A stretch of DNA of 64,000 nt, taken from Bubalus kerabau (lineage: Eukaryota; Chordata; Mammalia; Artiodactyla; Bovidae). Positions 36,656 through 47,174 of this stretch are shown piece after piece. Both the position numbers and the translations under genes were made by a program. The DNA is taken from assembly GCF_029407905.1 (NCBI RefSeq), contig NC_073635.1:36819501-36883500 (forward strand), read 5' to 3'. Position 1 is the first letter of the stretch; each line of letters opens with the position of its first letter. The notes under the pieces are model-generated. The model was not told the origin of the DNA. It searched no databases and saw only the letters and a list, made by a program, of their open reading frames with translations.

Positions 36656-37180
36656 GTGAAATCATTCTGTGGGAGAAATTCATGACAAGGGAGAAATGAG
36701 CCAGAAGAATCTTGTTTTATTTTTCAATTTATTACCACTGGATTATAAACAACCTATGGATAGATGAGCAGTCATGACACTTTATCCAGGTTTGTTTTCC
36801 TCAACTGTATACCTTCCCCTGGCACACTGACTACAACTAGAAATTGTTGTAGATTTAAAAAAAAAATATACCCCAAGTAACCCACAATTTTGGGTTAGTG
36901 CCCAAGACAAAGGAACTACTTATAAGTTTTTCTTTGTTCAAGTGAAAAGAATCATGTTTTTACTGACATGTATCTTGGCCCAAGGGAAGGAAGTAGTGAG
37001 ACATGAATCAAGACAGAGACTGTGGGAGAGCTTCTGCAAGTCAGCTTCTTCCACAAAATGATGGCAGACAGGAGGGTGGTTCTTGGGGAGCTCAGGGTGA
37101 GTGTGTCTTGACTAGATTGTGGACCTCACCATTGTTATTATTACCATTTTCCAGCCCACGAATAAAGCTCTTTTGTACCA
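36656..37180 (+). other. Candidate distal alternative last exon of PSPC1
   Basis: A strong acceptor (ctttttttcccccag) ends at 36,655. Spliced to the PSPC1 exon ending at 8,879, it would add VKSFCGRNS and stop. Spliced to the exon ending at 4,881, it would add GEIILWEKFMTREK and stop. An AATAAA follows at 37,161-37,166. I recall that some human PSPC1 transcripts extend close to MPHOSPH8, which fits the position. No transcript evidence can be seen from DNA alone, so this is a hypothesis. Confidence 0.3.
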
Positions 37181-37390
37181 GTTGGAAGAAGTCAGGCCTG
37201 GAAACGCCAGGTTTGCCTGGAAAAGAGCTTCATCGCCTGCAGGTTGGCAGAGGGAAGTGGTGTAGACGCCCTCAGTGTCCTGAGCTTACCTAGCAATGTT
37301 TTTCAGAATAACTTAAAAGGGTTTGTACTGTGAAACAGATTTTACTGCATTCATGAAATTTTCCTAAATTCTCAAAGACTTTATATATTT

Positions 37391-37487
37391 GGCCATGTGG
37401 GATCTTAATTCCCTGATTGGGAATTGAACCTCCACCCCCTGCATTGGAAGCATGGAGTCTTAACCACTGGACTGCCAGGCAAGTCTC
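37391..37487 (-). mobile_element. CHR-type SINE, antisense
   Basis: Contains 'tggccatgtgggatcttaat', 'tgggaattgaacctccaccc' and 'gagtcttaaccactggactg' then ccaggcaagtc. Confidence 0.85.
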
Positions 37488-37915
37488 AAAATTTTCTGAA
37501 TTCTTATTTTGTAAATAATGTTTTGTTATTATTCCCTAACCCTAAAACACTCTAAAGTCTGTCAACTTTCTCTATGCTAAAGTCTTACTACTAAATAAAC
37601 TAGCAAATTTTCATATGACTTAAATCTGGAAGTGTAACAGTTCCAAGATGAATTTTAAAAGTAGCACTTGAGCTTCAAATTTAAACTTCCTGACATTCCA
37701 CTTAAGAAATTCTACAAATTTAAGGAGTTGAGAATGTCTAGCAAAGGCAGTAACTGCCCATCCAGCCATACTTCAGCATTTATTGGTAGGTATATTAGGT
37801 ACTTTTCTTTGGTGCTGGTACCCTAAACAAGGATGTATAATGTGCTTTCTGTTGGAGTCACATTCATGAGAGTTGACCAGTTCTGCATTATGTCCTTACC
37901 TCAGTATATACACTG

Positions 37916-38034
37916 CTAAGTCACTTCAGTCGTGTCCGACTCTGTGTGACCCCAGAGACGGCAGCCCACCAGGCTCCCCCATCCCTGGGATTCTCCAGGC
38001 AAGAACACTGGAGTGGGTTGCCATTTCCTTCTCC
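37916..38034 (-). mobile_element. Bov-A SINE with intact target-site duplication
   Basis: Antisense Bov-A monomer (ctaagtcacttcagtcgtgt … ccatttccttctcc). It is flanked by exact 14-bp copies of cagtatatacactg at 37,902-37,915 and 38,035-38,048, which marks the insertion precisely. Confidence 0.93.
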
Positions 38035-38777
38035 CAGTATATACACTGGAAAGTAGTAATTGCTGAGGAGTCACGGTTTTTAGAGTTAAGAGAAAACTGA
38101 AGTAGAAAAATGTGTACTAATGGCTCTTCAGTGAGTCTGGATAATGAGCAATGCAATCCCGTTGTAGTTGAGATCTCCTGTGGCCCTAAGCTTAGTTGTA
38201 GTTATGGGGCTTGAGATAGCTTTGGTTTATACTCAGTAGTAGTAGCAGCAAATCTGCAAACCTTTGATAAGGTACTGCTTGAGAATTGGGTTTTTTCAGA
38301 GCAATCATTATATACACATATGGAAGTATTAACTGATCTGATCTAATCAGCTGCCTTGTCAGTTGGCAGTTGAGAGGTTCAAGACCTCGTCATCCTTAAG
38401 CCACAAGGGTCAGAATTTCCCCACCCAAGAGCACATCTGCTTAGGTTCACCTACTACAGAGAGAAGTGAGTTTAGATGAAAACAACTATATTAACTTGCA
38501 TGGCTCTACAAGTGGTTATATTCCCAGTGCTCTTGTAAAGGTGTGCTCTTATGATAACAGGAATGTTCTTTAAAAACTCACTTCTCTTACAATCCTGGAC
38601 AAAGTGCACTGCTGCTGACACACATCTTGCAGCTGTGAAGTCAGATGCAGAGGAGTACAGGATCCAATACAGTTGAAAAGTCTAACACAGGTATTACTAT
38701 TGCTAAACCAGACATTCCACATCACCTTTTTGCTGAAGTCCTGAGACTCGAGATAGAAAACAGACAAACATTGTATT

Positions 38778-38783
38778 TTTATT
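38778..38783 (-). terminator. MPHOSPH8: Candidate polyadenylation signal, MPHOSPH8
   Basis: AATAAA on the - strand, about 1.18 kb after the stop codon, followed by tgtttgtctgttttct, a T/G-rich downstream element. Alternatives are at 39,188-39,193 and 39,409-39,414. Confidence 0.45.
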
Positions 38784-39042
38784 GAGGACACTATAGGAAA
38801 AGTCAATTTAACCCTGAAATGTCTATACAGTGTACGTGGTTTGCTCTAAGTATCCAAAAGTTCTGCCTGTGTCTAGGGCAGAAAAAAGTTCCCCAAAAGC
38901 ACACCAGGAACCCTCTCTATATAGAATTAACATTAACACCTAGCATTTACTTTGTTTTAGGGTTAGGGTTAGTCCAGGGATGATTAAAAGTAAAAGGTGG
39001 GACTCAAAGGGGTTAAATGCAGATACAACATCATTTCATGTG

Positions 39043-39092
39043 AAGGACTTGAGCATCCTTGGATCTTGGTATCTGATGGGGTTCTGGAACCC
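39043..39092. mobile_element. MER2/Tigger-like fragment
   Basis: The text 'aaggacttgagcatccttgg' then 'atcttggtatctgatggggt' and tctggaaccc matches the terminal part of the MER2/Tigger1 family also seen at 20,994. Confidence 0.6.
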
Positions 39093-39862
39093 AGACATTT
39101 CTGAAAATTCTTCATTAAAATTTAACTCAATTATAAAACCAATCGAACTTAATGATTTTATACATTTCTATAATCCAGACATCTTGGTTTATTAGTTTGC
39201 CAAATATTTCTTGAAAGAATGGAAGCATTAGACCTGTGGGAAATCACTTGACTGGAGGCACAGTGTGGCTGGCCTTCCCAGTGTTCAGAACAACAGACCA
39301 TCTGATGACTTGGGTTCAAGAACAAGGATACAGTTCACATGTAATAATCACCTTTTATGCCTCATGTAATGTCCCAGTTTGTTTTTTCTGCTATATCTCA
39401 GATTCTGGTTTATTTTCTTTACAAACAATAAAGGATAACTGCACATATACAAAGCTGTCACTTACTCAGGATTGATGTCAACAGCTTGTTGGAAAGGTCA
39501 AACCTTCAACCTTCCTTGAGTTTTTTTAAGATTTGTCCTACTTTGAGGGCTGCAAACTCATACCTTATCTTAGTGCCTGGGTAACTTAATGTAACATTCC
39601 TGCTGGGGTTTTTTAACACAAAAATTCACTAGGGCTAGTAAAAAAAATTTTCAAGTTAAAAAAAAAAAAGTTTTAATTTTCTTAAATAATCCTCATATGT
39701 ACCATTCCACATTGTGGAAAAACATAGTCTGGACACAACACTGAGACTCAGAACACTTGCACAAATACTTACAGCTGTGTTTTATGTTAGACCCACTGTG
39801 TCCCATCTCAACAGACTGTAACAGATGACTGGCATTCAATGCAAGAGGCTTACAGAAGAAAC

Positions 39863-39914
39863 TTTAAATTTGGAAATATTAGCTGTGCCAGAATTCCAAA
39901 CTGCTTCAAAGAGT
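39863..39914. repeat. Exact 52-bp duplication, copy 1 (MPHOSPH8 3' UTR)
   Basis: Identical base for base to 41,044-41,095. It begins tttaaatttggaaatatt and ends cttcaaagagt. Similarity stops abruptly at both edges. Confidence 0.95.
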
Positions 39915-39958
39915 ATTTAGAAATAGGTCTTAAGAGAAACACTTCCAATTCTTTCTGG

Positions 39959-40000
39959 TCACTGTAGCTGTACTCTGTATGCACCTATTAGCAACTTAAC
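39959..40000 (-). CDS. MPHOSPH8: MPHOSPH8 last coding exon with stop
   Basis: The acceptor is cctttcaacag. Thirteen codons read VKLLIGAYRVQLQ, followed by TGA at 39,961-39,959. The end agrees with the human C-terminus as I recall it. Confidence 0.94.
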   Translation of the reverse strand, partial: VKLLIGAYRVQLQ

Positions 40001-40361
40001 CTGTTGAAAGGAAAAAAAAAACCAGGATATATTTCTAGTTTCCCTTAGTTAGAAGAGAGGGAAAAAAAACCCTGTCTCTCTGGCAGGATTCTCAAATTGG
40101 TTATCAGTGTAGTGGCTAGATTACCATTACTTTAATTAAAGATCCAAGTATTTGAATTTTTAGGTTACTCCCTTATTCAGTCTAGCTAGTGATCATACAC
40201 GTGGAAATTAGATATCAAAGTACAGAACATTCCCTACGGCTGTGTACCATGGACATCAAGAGGGTTGAGCCCATCTCAGATCTAGGCAGGAACACAACGA
40301 TCCTGAAAACTTGAAGAAACACCCAAGCAGTGACACTAGATGGCAAGGAAAGGATTCTCAC

Positions 40362-40445
40362 CTTAGCAGAAGGTGCTTCCGTCAGCCTTATGAACATTTT
40401 ATTGAGGCCTGCCACAGGGCTGAATGAGTAAACAAAATGACTGTC
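40362..40445 (-). CDS. MPHOSPH8: MPHOSPH8 penultimate coding exon
   Basis: The acceptor is gctctcttccccag and the donor GTGAGAA. The 84 nt (28 codons, phase 0 to 0) read DSHFVYSFSPVAGLNKMFIR, then LTEAPSAK. Confidence 0.94.
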
Positions 40446-40751
40446 CTGGGGAAGAGAGCAAATGAAAGATGAGCATTTTTGTAGACAGCCATCTCTATCT
40501 AGTAACAGCCAGACTCCAGACATCTTTAGACTCTAATGACACAGAAGAAAATACACATTTTGTTTGTGTTTCTTTATAAGGCAACATGCTGTGATTACTT
40601 TTCCCTTGACTTAGATACCTTCATCTGGAAAAGCAATATAGAGATAAATCCTTCATTAATATGTACCCAGTCATATATATATAACATGAGTATTAAAAAT
40701 CTTCATAACCAGTTAATTTTAATTCAGCCTAAGGACAGACTTGTATATGGC

Positions 40752-40957
40752 AAGTGAAAGCAAAGTCGCTCAGTCATGTCCAACTCTTTGCAACCCCGTG
40801 GACTCTACCCACCAGGCTCCTCCATCCATGGAATTTTCTAGGTAAGAGTACTGGAGTGGGTTGCCATTTCCTTCTCCAGGGATCTTCCTGACCCAGGGAT
40901 CGAACCTGGGTCTCCTGCATTCTGGGCAGCTTTACTGTCTGAGCCACCAGGGAACAT
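40752..40957 (-). mobile_element. Bov-tA SINE
   Basis: It runs antisense to the + strand and therefore sense to MPHOSPH8. Both the Bov-A part (gtactggagtgggttgccat) and the tRNA part (ggatcgaacctgggtctcct) are present, ending gagccaccaggga. Confidence 0.9.
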
Positions 40958-41043
40958 CTTCAAGGGCATTTTTAATTAAAAAAAATTAGAGTAAAGTGGT
41001 CACTAAGATAACTAAACAAATAACAAGCAGCACAGTGTCTGCA

Positions 41044-41095
41044 TTTAAATTTGGAAATATTAGCTGTGCCAGAATTCCAAACTGCTTCAAAGAGT
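41044..41095. repeat. Exact 52-bp duplication, copy 2 (MPHOSPH8 intron)
   Basis: Identical to 39,863-39,914 and in the same orientation, 1,181 bp away. It lies in the intron between the exons ending at 41,336 and starting at 40,445. Confidence 0.95.
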
Positions 41096-41335
41096 TATTC
41101 GGATTTTTTGAAACATCAACAGCATGCTTTTCTCTTTGAATTTTAAGTGAACATTTTTAATTATAATGCATTTAAAGGCATATTTAAAATTAGTTTCTAG
41201 ACCATGGGAATTTTAAAACAATGATTATTGGGTTATTGCCATTTCCAAAAACTGCAATTAATAGAAGAATTTATAGGTCATCCCTGCTTTTGATTAGAAG
41301 AATGTACTCATCAGTAATGAACTACAGAGACTTAC

Positions 41336-41463
41336 CAGAAAAACAGGAAGTTGAAATTTATCATTTAAAACAACAGCTTGTACACTACATGGTCCACAGA
41401 GGCGAGCAATGACCTCTTTACCCAGAAAGTTTGCATGGAAGATAAACAGCAGGACGCCAGAGC
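41336..41463 (-). CDS. MPHOSPH8: MPHOSPH8 coding exon, C-terminal domain
   Basis: The acceptor is ctcgattcag and the donor GTAAGTC. The 128 nt (phase 1 to 0) read GSGVLLFIFHANFLGKEVIA, then RLCGPCSVQAVVLNDKFQLP and VFL. It is hydrophobic and strongly conserved, consistent with a folded C-terminal module. Confidence 0.94.
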
Positions 41464-42192
41464 CTGAATCGAGGAGATGTAAATACAGATTTTAATTTCC
41501 ATCCAAAGACGGCACCTCGCAGAGCTTGAGGACATCATGGGAGCTTAAGTGCACAGGCCATCCACAGGGGAATCCTATTAGAAAACGTATTCATGAAGGT
41601 CATGTTTATGTTCCTGCCAACCTGAGACTGGGATCCAGAACTGGGATCCAGGAGCGGAGTGGTCCTTAGCCCTAGTCTGACACACACATACTTGATCCAA
41701 ACAAAGGGTATGACCAAGGTACTCTAATCAATTTGCTGGCATTTGTTTCATGGTTATCAATATAAATTGTTTTCCTTCAATTTTAAGAGCTACATACCCC
41801 TCAGGATACCAAGGTCAATGTCTGTCAAACTTGATTACTTTTAAAGGTGTTGGCTGAAAGTCCTGGTCTGGGTGGGGCTTTGAGAGCAGACTGAGAAGAT
41901 CATATGCCAAGTCTCAAGAGTCAGGATAGCTGGCTATCTTGGTAAGATTTCAGATGAGTAGAAAACATTGTTAGTGGTTGCAGACATTGTGCATGTGCAG
42001 AAAAAGCCACGTGTAACCCAGGGCTATCCAGCTGCACCGGAGCACTGGTGTGGATGCCCAGCAGTGCACACGGTCCACTTGGACAGTCAAATCCACAGCT
42101 GACTAACAACTAGGATGTTAGGAATGACTGGCTTTGATTGGTAGAGCTGTAGCTTAAGTTTCTATTAACAAATATTTAAACAAAACATTTCA

Positions 42193-42477
42193 AACCAGTT
42201 GATCTTAAAGGAAATCAACCCTGAGTATATATTGGAAGGACTGATGCTGAAGCTCAAATTGTTTGGCCACCAGATGTGAAGAGCACACTCACTGGAAAAG
42301 AACCCTGATGCTGGGAAAGACTGAAGGCAGGAGGAGAAGGGGGCAGCAAAGGATGAGATGGTATCACTGACTCCATTGAGTTTGAGCAAACTCTGGGAGA
42401 TAGAGGAGGACAGTGTGTGGCATGCTGCAGTCCATGGGGTTGCAGAGTTGGGACACGACTGAGCAACTGAACAAGAA
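42193..42477 (+). mobile_element. BovB LINE 3' end
   Basis: Carries the terminal BovB text from 'ggaaggactgatgctgaagc' to 'gggacacgactgagcaactg'. It is frame-broken and lies antisense to MPHOSPH8. Confidence 0.88.
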
Positions 42478-42992
42478 CAAACAAAACAAAAGCCAGAACC
42501 CAACCCAATTCCGACCTTTCAGGCCAAGAGAGTGCTGTCTCCATTCCATATATTCGGCACCCGTGTCCTAGAGGCGGCCATGGTCTCACCTGCCAAGTAG
42601 CTGTTAAGCATAAACTCATAGGGGGCAGGACTGAAATTCTCATCTCTTACTACTCAACTTTACAATGGGGCAACACATTTTCTTTATTCTTGATGTCTTC
42701 AAAAGAGCAAGACTCAATAATAAAACTCAAGAAAAATACTGATTCTGGGCTTAAACCATGTTGAAAGCTAGATTTCAGTAAATTTTAATAAGTATTATTA
42801 AACTTCTAAAACAAATGTAAAGACTGCTGTGTAGACTCCTCAGGGTCAGCTACAATGGTATCGACTGCATTTTGTTCTTACCTATTTTATATAATTAGTA
42901 TACATGATGGAGTTTGTTAAGGTTTTCTTCAAAGAAAAAGTTATTAATGTTTATAATGCCACATTTCAAAGTGGGAGAAAAACAAGGCTTAC

Positions 42993-43147
42993 CTTCTGGT
43001 ATAGTCTGTGGGGGTCTGTAATTGAAATCCATTGAGAAATCTGGCCCCTCACAGAGGCGATGGCACGCTATTGGGAAGACTGGTTCCAGTAGCGCAAGAC
43101 GTGCTTCAAAGTAATCCTTGATAGTTTCTTCAGCTACTCTAGAAAGT
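42993..43147 (-). CDS. MPHOSPH8: MPHOSPH8 coding exon, C-terminal domain
   Basis: The acceptor is ctgcttttttattag and the donor GTAAGCC. The 155 nt (phase 2 to 1) read LSRVAEETIKDYFEARLALL, then EPVFPIACHRLCEGPDF to PPQTIPE. It is the start of the conserved region after the ankyrin repeats. Confidence 0.94.
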
Positions 43148-43289
43148 CTAATAAAAAAGCAGAGTAAACGCTGTTCATGTAAGAAAGAAAATCTTGAGGC
43201 ACAAAACAGTCGGACTAGTGAAGCCTCCCCAGAGCCATCTTGAAAAACTCCTGCCCCTTGCTCTTTGTTCTGAGAACTCCTGTGTGCTC

Positions 43290-43410
43290 AGCACACACCT
43301 GTCTGTCCTAGATGTCCTCTCACGCCCTATCCCCCAAGTCTCTTGCGTTGTGCCAGGCACACAGTTGGAGCTGAACACACACTCGTCAAGTGAGTGCATG
43401 AATGATCAAG
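43290..43410 (+). mobile_element. L2-like LINE 3' end fragment
   Basis: The order 'gttgtgccaggcacacagtt', ggagctgaacacac and 'gagtgcatgaatgat' resembles the L2 3' end. It is ancient and diverged. Confidence 0.5.
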
Positions 43411-44009
43411 GAGAATCAGAAATAAGAATTCTGCTAGAAAATAAAGCCAAGAATTGTCACACAAAGTCTTGTTAATAGTACTTGGTTTAGAAAGCAGTCA
43501 AATAAAATGATTGGTGCTAATTCAGAAAGTATTTTGAGACTATCCTGCAGGTAAAGTGTAACTGACCTGACCCGAACCCCCCCTGCTACCTTCCAAAAGA
43601 TGCTCTGCTTTAAGGAGCATAAAATCTCCAAAACCATTTACTCACATATGTGAAACAAAGCCCAGCAATGCCCAGACCCCTCCTCAGCCGTGGGCAAAGC
43701 AGGCAGGCTAGTCTCTCTACTTGGTGGCCACCTACAACCAATACCTGGCTGCTGAGGCTCTCAGGGATGGCAGCCCAGGTTGCTAGAAACACCCCCTTTT
43801 GCCTCTCTTTTTGTCTCTTGTCAGAAATTTGCCTATATCTGGAATGAGAATAACCATCTTTCAGGTGTGAAGATCCAGGTCCTATCTTACCTTGGTGGGC
43901 GGGGAGGAGAGGGGCTCTGCTACCTACAGAAAGCACCTTACCTACAGTAGTACTGCTCCTGAAGCTCCTGTTACATGTGAGCAAGAGAAGTAATAAAGAG
44001 CTACTAAAT

Positions 44010-44560
44010 TATATGGACTTCCAATAACATCTGATGATTTTGAATTCATTTGAAAAGGCAGGAACTTGAATAACTAAATTGTGATAATTTCCAGACAGTG
44101 TAATAACCATTCAGCACTAAAAAGAAACAAGTTTATCAGGCTGCGTAAAGACGGGAAGACATGAATGCTATCACAAAGATGCAAACCTGGAAAAGGGCAA
44201 ATACTGTATGAGTCCAACTAGCAGTAAAAACACCAGTGGTCTCCAGGGTTTGGGCAAGTTGAACAGGTGGGGAGCACAGAGGATGTTTAGGGTGGTGAGT
44301 TGAGTGTGTGACAGGGCGATGGTGGGTACACGTCATCACACATTCGCCCGAAAACAGGATTTGTGACACCAAGGGGAACCTCAGGGGGCTCTAGGTCAGG
44401 GGGATGTGTGGGTCAGCCATGATGGTGGGTCCCCATCACTGGGGGTCCATTGACTGTAACAGCCTCACTGCCAGGGTAGGACAATGCATGTGGGAAATTG
44501 CTACTTTCTTTTCAACTTTGCTCAGAACCTAAAAACTGCTCTCAAAAATTATATCTCTTA
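44010..44560 (+). mobile_element. Ancient L1M-type 3' end
   Basis: It carries ORF2-end and 3'UTR-like text ('aatactgtatgagtccaact', 'accagtggtctccagggttt') finishing 'cagaacctaaaaactgctct' then caaaaattata, typical of old L1 3' ends. Confidence 0.6.
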
Positions 44561-44822
44561 GAAACAATGAAGTTTAAATGGCTTTAAGAAAATGTTTGGA
44601 AGCCAAGTTAAGAGTGTAATTAAGATTTTAAGATGATACTCCTAGATAGAACAGCATTAAGTTTGAAGGTTTCTAAGTCCTCAATAATTTGCAGACTTTG
44701 TATACCACTTTTAAAATTCATCTTCTTAGACCAGAAACCCATTGTGACTTGTACTTATCTTTTTCTGAGCAGTTACATACACACTGTCCACTACATCCAG
44801 GGCACACTCCTCCCACACTTAC

Positions 44823-44977
44823 GTCTCTAAGTGGCTCTTCAGCAGGTCATACACCAGCACGTTGTTGCACTGCTTTGCAAAATGCAGCGCACTGTTCTGG
44901 TGCTTTGACAGAATATTGCAGTCAGCTCCACATTCAATGACCAGCCGGACAATGTCTGAGTTTCCTCTTTTACAAGC
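44823..44977 (-). CDS. MPHOSPH8: MPHOSPH8 coding exon, ankyrin repeats
   Basis: The acceptor is actcctgacacag and the donor GTAAGTG. The 155 nt (phase 0 to 2) begin ACKRGNSDIVRLVIECGADC and continue NILSKHQNSALHFAKQCNN to KSHLET. It carries the classical ankyrin pattern (ACKRGNxDIVRLVIExGADCN) and a final repeat. Confidence 0.95.
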
Positions 44978-46329
44978 CTGTGTCAGGAGTAAAGGAGTAA
45001 AAATCACTCAGCTGTGATCAGTGTCTGTTTCTCTCTGAGCCGAGTTCTCCATGGAGAAGGATCCCTGGGGTTGGAAACTGGCTTGGAAACAGAAGTCCTG
45101 TGGTCCTCCTGCGACTGTCCCTCCCTCCTGCTTCTCTGCCATTTCCCTCCCAATTTGAGTTTAGCCTACCTCTCTCCTGAGCTTAAGATTCACATGTTAA
45201 TCACCTGAGCATTTACAGTAGGTATAAAAATCCTATTACAAGTCTGCAAACCAATCCATGCCACCTACTGTAATGGGGGATATTACACAGCAGCATCAAA
45301 GTCCAGCCTCTATTCAGATTAAGTCTTTCTCGAGGTTAAACTTTTTGAAGGCTCCCAGCTGCTATCTGAATGAACTCCTACTTCCTTGGTACAGATGTAG
45401 ACAGTTTTGTGCACCCCACACTCCACACACACCCTTTATGCTCCTATTTAAATATCTGTTGTTTAGAATGTGCCTGGTGATTTCTCAATAAGTTTTAAAT
45501 TCATGCTTTCAGCTGCCACTTATGCTCTAAACATACTTCAATGGGAACACATAAAGGATAACTAAAATTCAAGAGGGTGCCTGAACAAAATAAACTTTTC
45601 TATGAACCAAAAATGAAACAGAAACACCAGCAGTGAACAAGTTTTAACCCCCTAGTGTGGAAGAAGAATGGCAAAGAGTCCAGCACAGCCTCAGGGTCCG
45701 GCCCATGGTGAACGAGGGGTCTGACCATCTGCCTGACTCAGGAAGGAAGGTTAGAAGAGGAACCGCAGCCACCAGCCCCTGGTGAGCTCTCCCTTCATGG
45801 AGGCGGCGGGAGCCACAGCCTCCACAACAGGGTCACGACCTGCTGGGTGGACAGCACCTCAGGCCAGAAAACCTGGAGCTGTGGGTGGGGGTGGAGAGCT
45901 TCTCCAAGCTTCCACAATCCACACACAGGTGAGGAAACCTGAGGCCAAGGAGATGAAGTCACCAATGTGAAGTAACGAATCCCCATCCATCTGCTCCATG
46001 CCCAGGTCTCTGCAGGGCACACCCTGTCCCCTTCCACTGACATGGTTTATCCCAGCCAACCTAGGTCTTCAGGATGCAGCTGAGCCAGCTGCCAGCTTCC
46101 CTCCAAGACTCAGCTTGAATCCACAAAGCTTGGCCACCAGGTTACAGAGCCCACAGCTCCATGTGCTTCCTCTCATCACACCCAGTAACTCCGTCTTTCT
46201 GGGACTGTTTCTGTCACTCAGCTGCAACCCCTTCAAGTCCACAGACTGTCTTGTCCCCGTTGATCACCAGTCCCAGTACAGTGGCAGTGGGAGGTCCTGT
46301 GGAGAACATGCTCCCAGGGAGGCATTTAC

Positions 46330-46416
46330 CTTCATTAGTGCCGTCTCACCATTGTTCTGCTGGACGTTTACAAAAGCTCCTGCTTCCAAAAGAATAGCCA
46401 CAGTAGTTAAAAAGTT
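46330..46416 (-). CDS. MPHOSPH8: MPHOSPH8 coding exon, ankyrin repeat
   Basis: The acceptor follows a pyrimidine-rich tract ending in ttaacag, and the donor is GTAAATG. The 87 nt (29 codons, phase 0 to 0) read NFLTTVAILLEAGAFVNVQQ, then NNGETALMK. It completes one repeat and opens the next. Confidence 0.94.
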
Positions 46417-47033
46417 CTGTTAAAAAAAAAAAAAAGGATTTAATCCCCTCAAATTCTTTACAAGATATTTCAAGATGTTTTGAAATTTCTAGCCATTAGC
46501 AAAAGTACTCAGATTCTATCTCCTGCAGGTTGGTGAATACCCTAGACCACCGCTTTCGCTCCTCCCTCCCGCCCCCGCCCTCCAGGGTCCCAGGAGGACC
46601 CTGCATGGAGCAGCCCCTCCCGCTGGCACCCTGCACAGCCACACACTGTCTGCCAGCAACTTCAACCTCAAGTTTAACCACTGATTTCAAGATAAAGAAC
46701 CTCTTCATCTCAGTCCTTTAATAAGATAACATGGGACTATTGTAATTAAATTATTAACCAAAGGAATACTTTAGATTGGAAGAGATTTTTTAAAATTCTA
46801 AGAATTAAATCAATATTAATACCTTAATCAGAAGTTCTTTTTCAATACAAATCACCTCCAACTAGACAGACGATATTTGGAAGTTTCAAAGTACAACTGT
46901 CAATAAAAACACTGATTTATGACAAGTCATAGATGAACTGAACTAAGTTATGTGACTGCGTGACTAGCACACTGCCCCGCAGACACAGATCTGTCTCCAA
47001 GACTGTGAAAGCACAGCATGCTGCAGGGCCCAC

Positions 47034-47174
47034 CTTCTCGGCGGCGTGGATGAGTGCTGTAGTCCCATTCTTCTGCCGACCATTCACCTTCGCCCCCTTC
47101 CTGAGGAGCAGCCTCAGCAGGTCGTCCTGCCCTCCTGCAGCCGCGAGCATCAGCAGTGTCATCCCGCTCGAATC
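47034..47174 (-). CDS. MPHOSPH8: MPHOSPH8 coding exon, ankyrin repeat
   Basis: The acceptor is aaaccaacacag and the donor GTGGGC. The 141 nt (47 codons, phase 0 to 0) begin DSSGMTLLMLAAAGGQDDLL and end GTTALIHAAEK. It contains the ankyrin signature GMTxLMLAAxxG and the start of the next repeat. This exon has a higher GC content than its surroundings. Confidence 0.94.

Larger units (their letters stand above)
38757..39958 (-). other. MPHOSPH8: MPHOSPH8 3' untranslated region (3' boundary inferred)
   Basis: This is noncoding sequence after the TGA stop on the - strand. Canonical AATAAA hexamers on that strand lie at 39,414-39,409, 39,193-39,188 and 38,783-38,778. I end the region shortly after the last because it is followed by T/G-rich sequence, but the nearer ones may also be used. 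The stretch includes one copy of an exact 52-bp duplication (39,863-39,914), a Tigger-like scrap at 39,043-39,092 and two and a half TTAGGG units at 38,957-38,972. Confidence 0.5.
40001..42992 (-). other. MPHOSPH8: MPHOSPH8 introns between the last four exons
   Basis: The noncoding parts 40,001-40,361, 40,446-41,335 and 41,464-42,992 hold a Bov-tA SINE, copy 2 of the 52-bp duplication and a BovB 3' end. No other exon is recognisable. Confidence 0.8.
43148..46329 (-). other. MPHOSPH8: MPHOSPH8 introns around the ankyrin exons
   Basis: The noncoding parts 43,148-44,822 and 44,978-46,329 hold an L2-like fragment, an L1M-like 3' end and a MIR-like core near 45,920-45,980 (aggtgaggaaacctgaggcc). 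The part from 45,700 to 46,320 is GC-richer and has several long open frames on both strands, but nothing recognisable in any of them. Confidence 0.7.

Noticed and set aside
45782..46423. Several long overlapping open frames on both strands in an MPHOSPH8 intron
   Set aside because: The region is GC-richer, so stop codons are rarer. None of the translations is recognisable, apart from the small ankyrin exon at its right end on the - strand.
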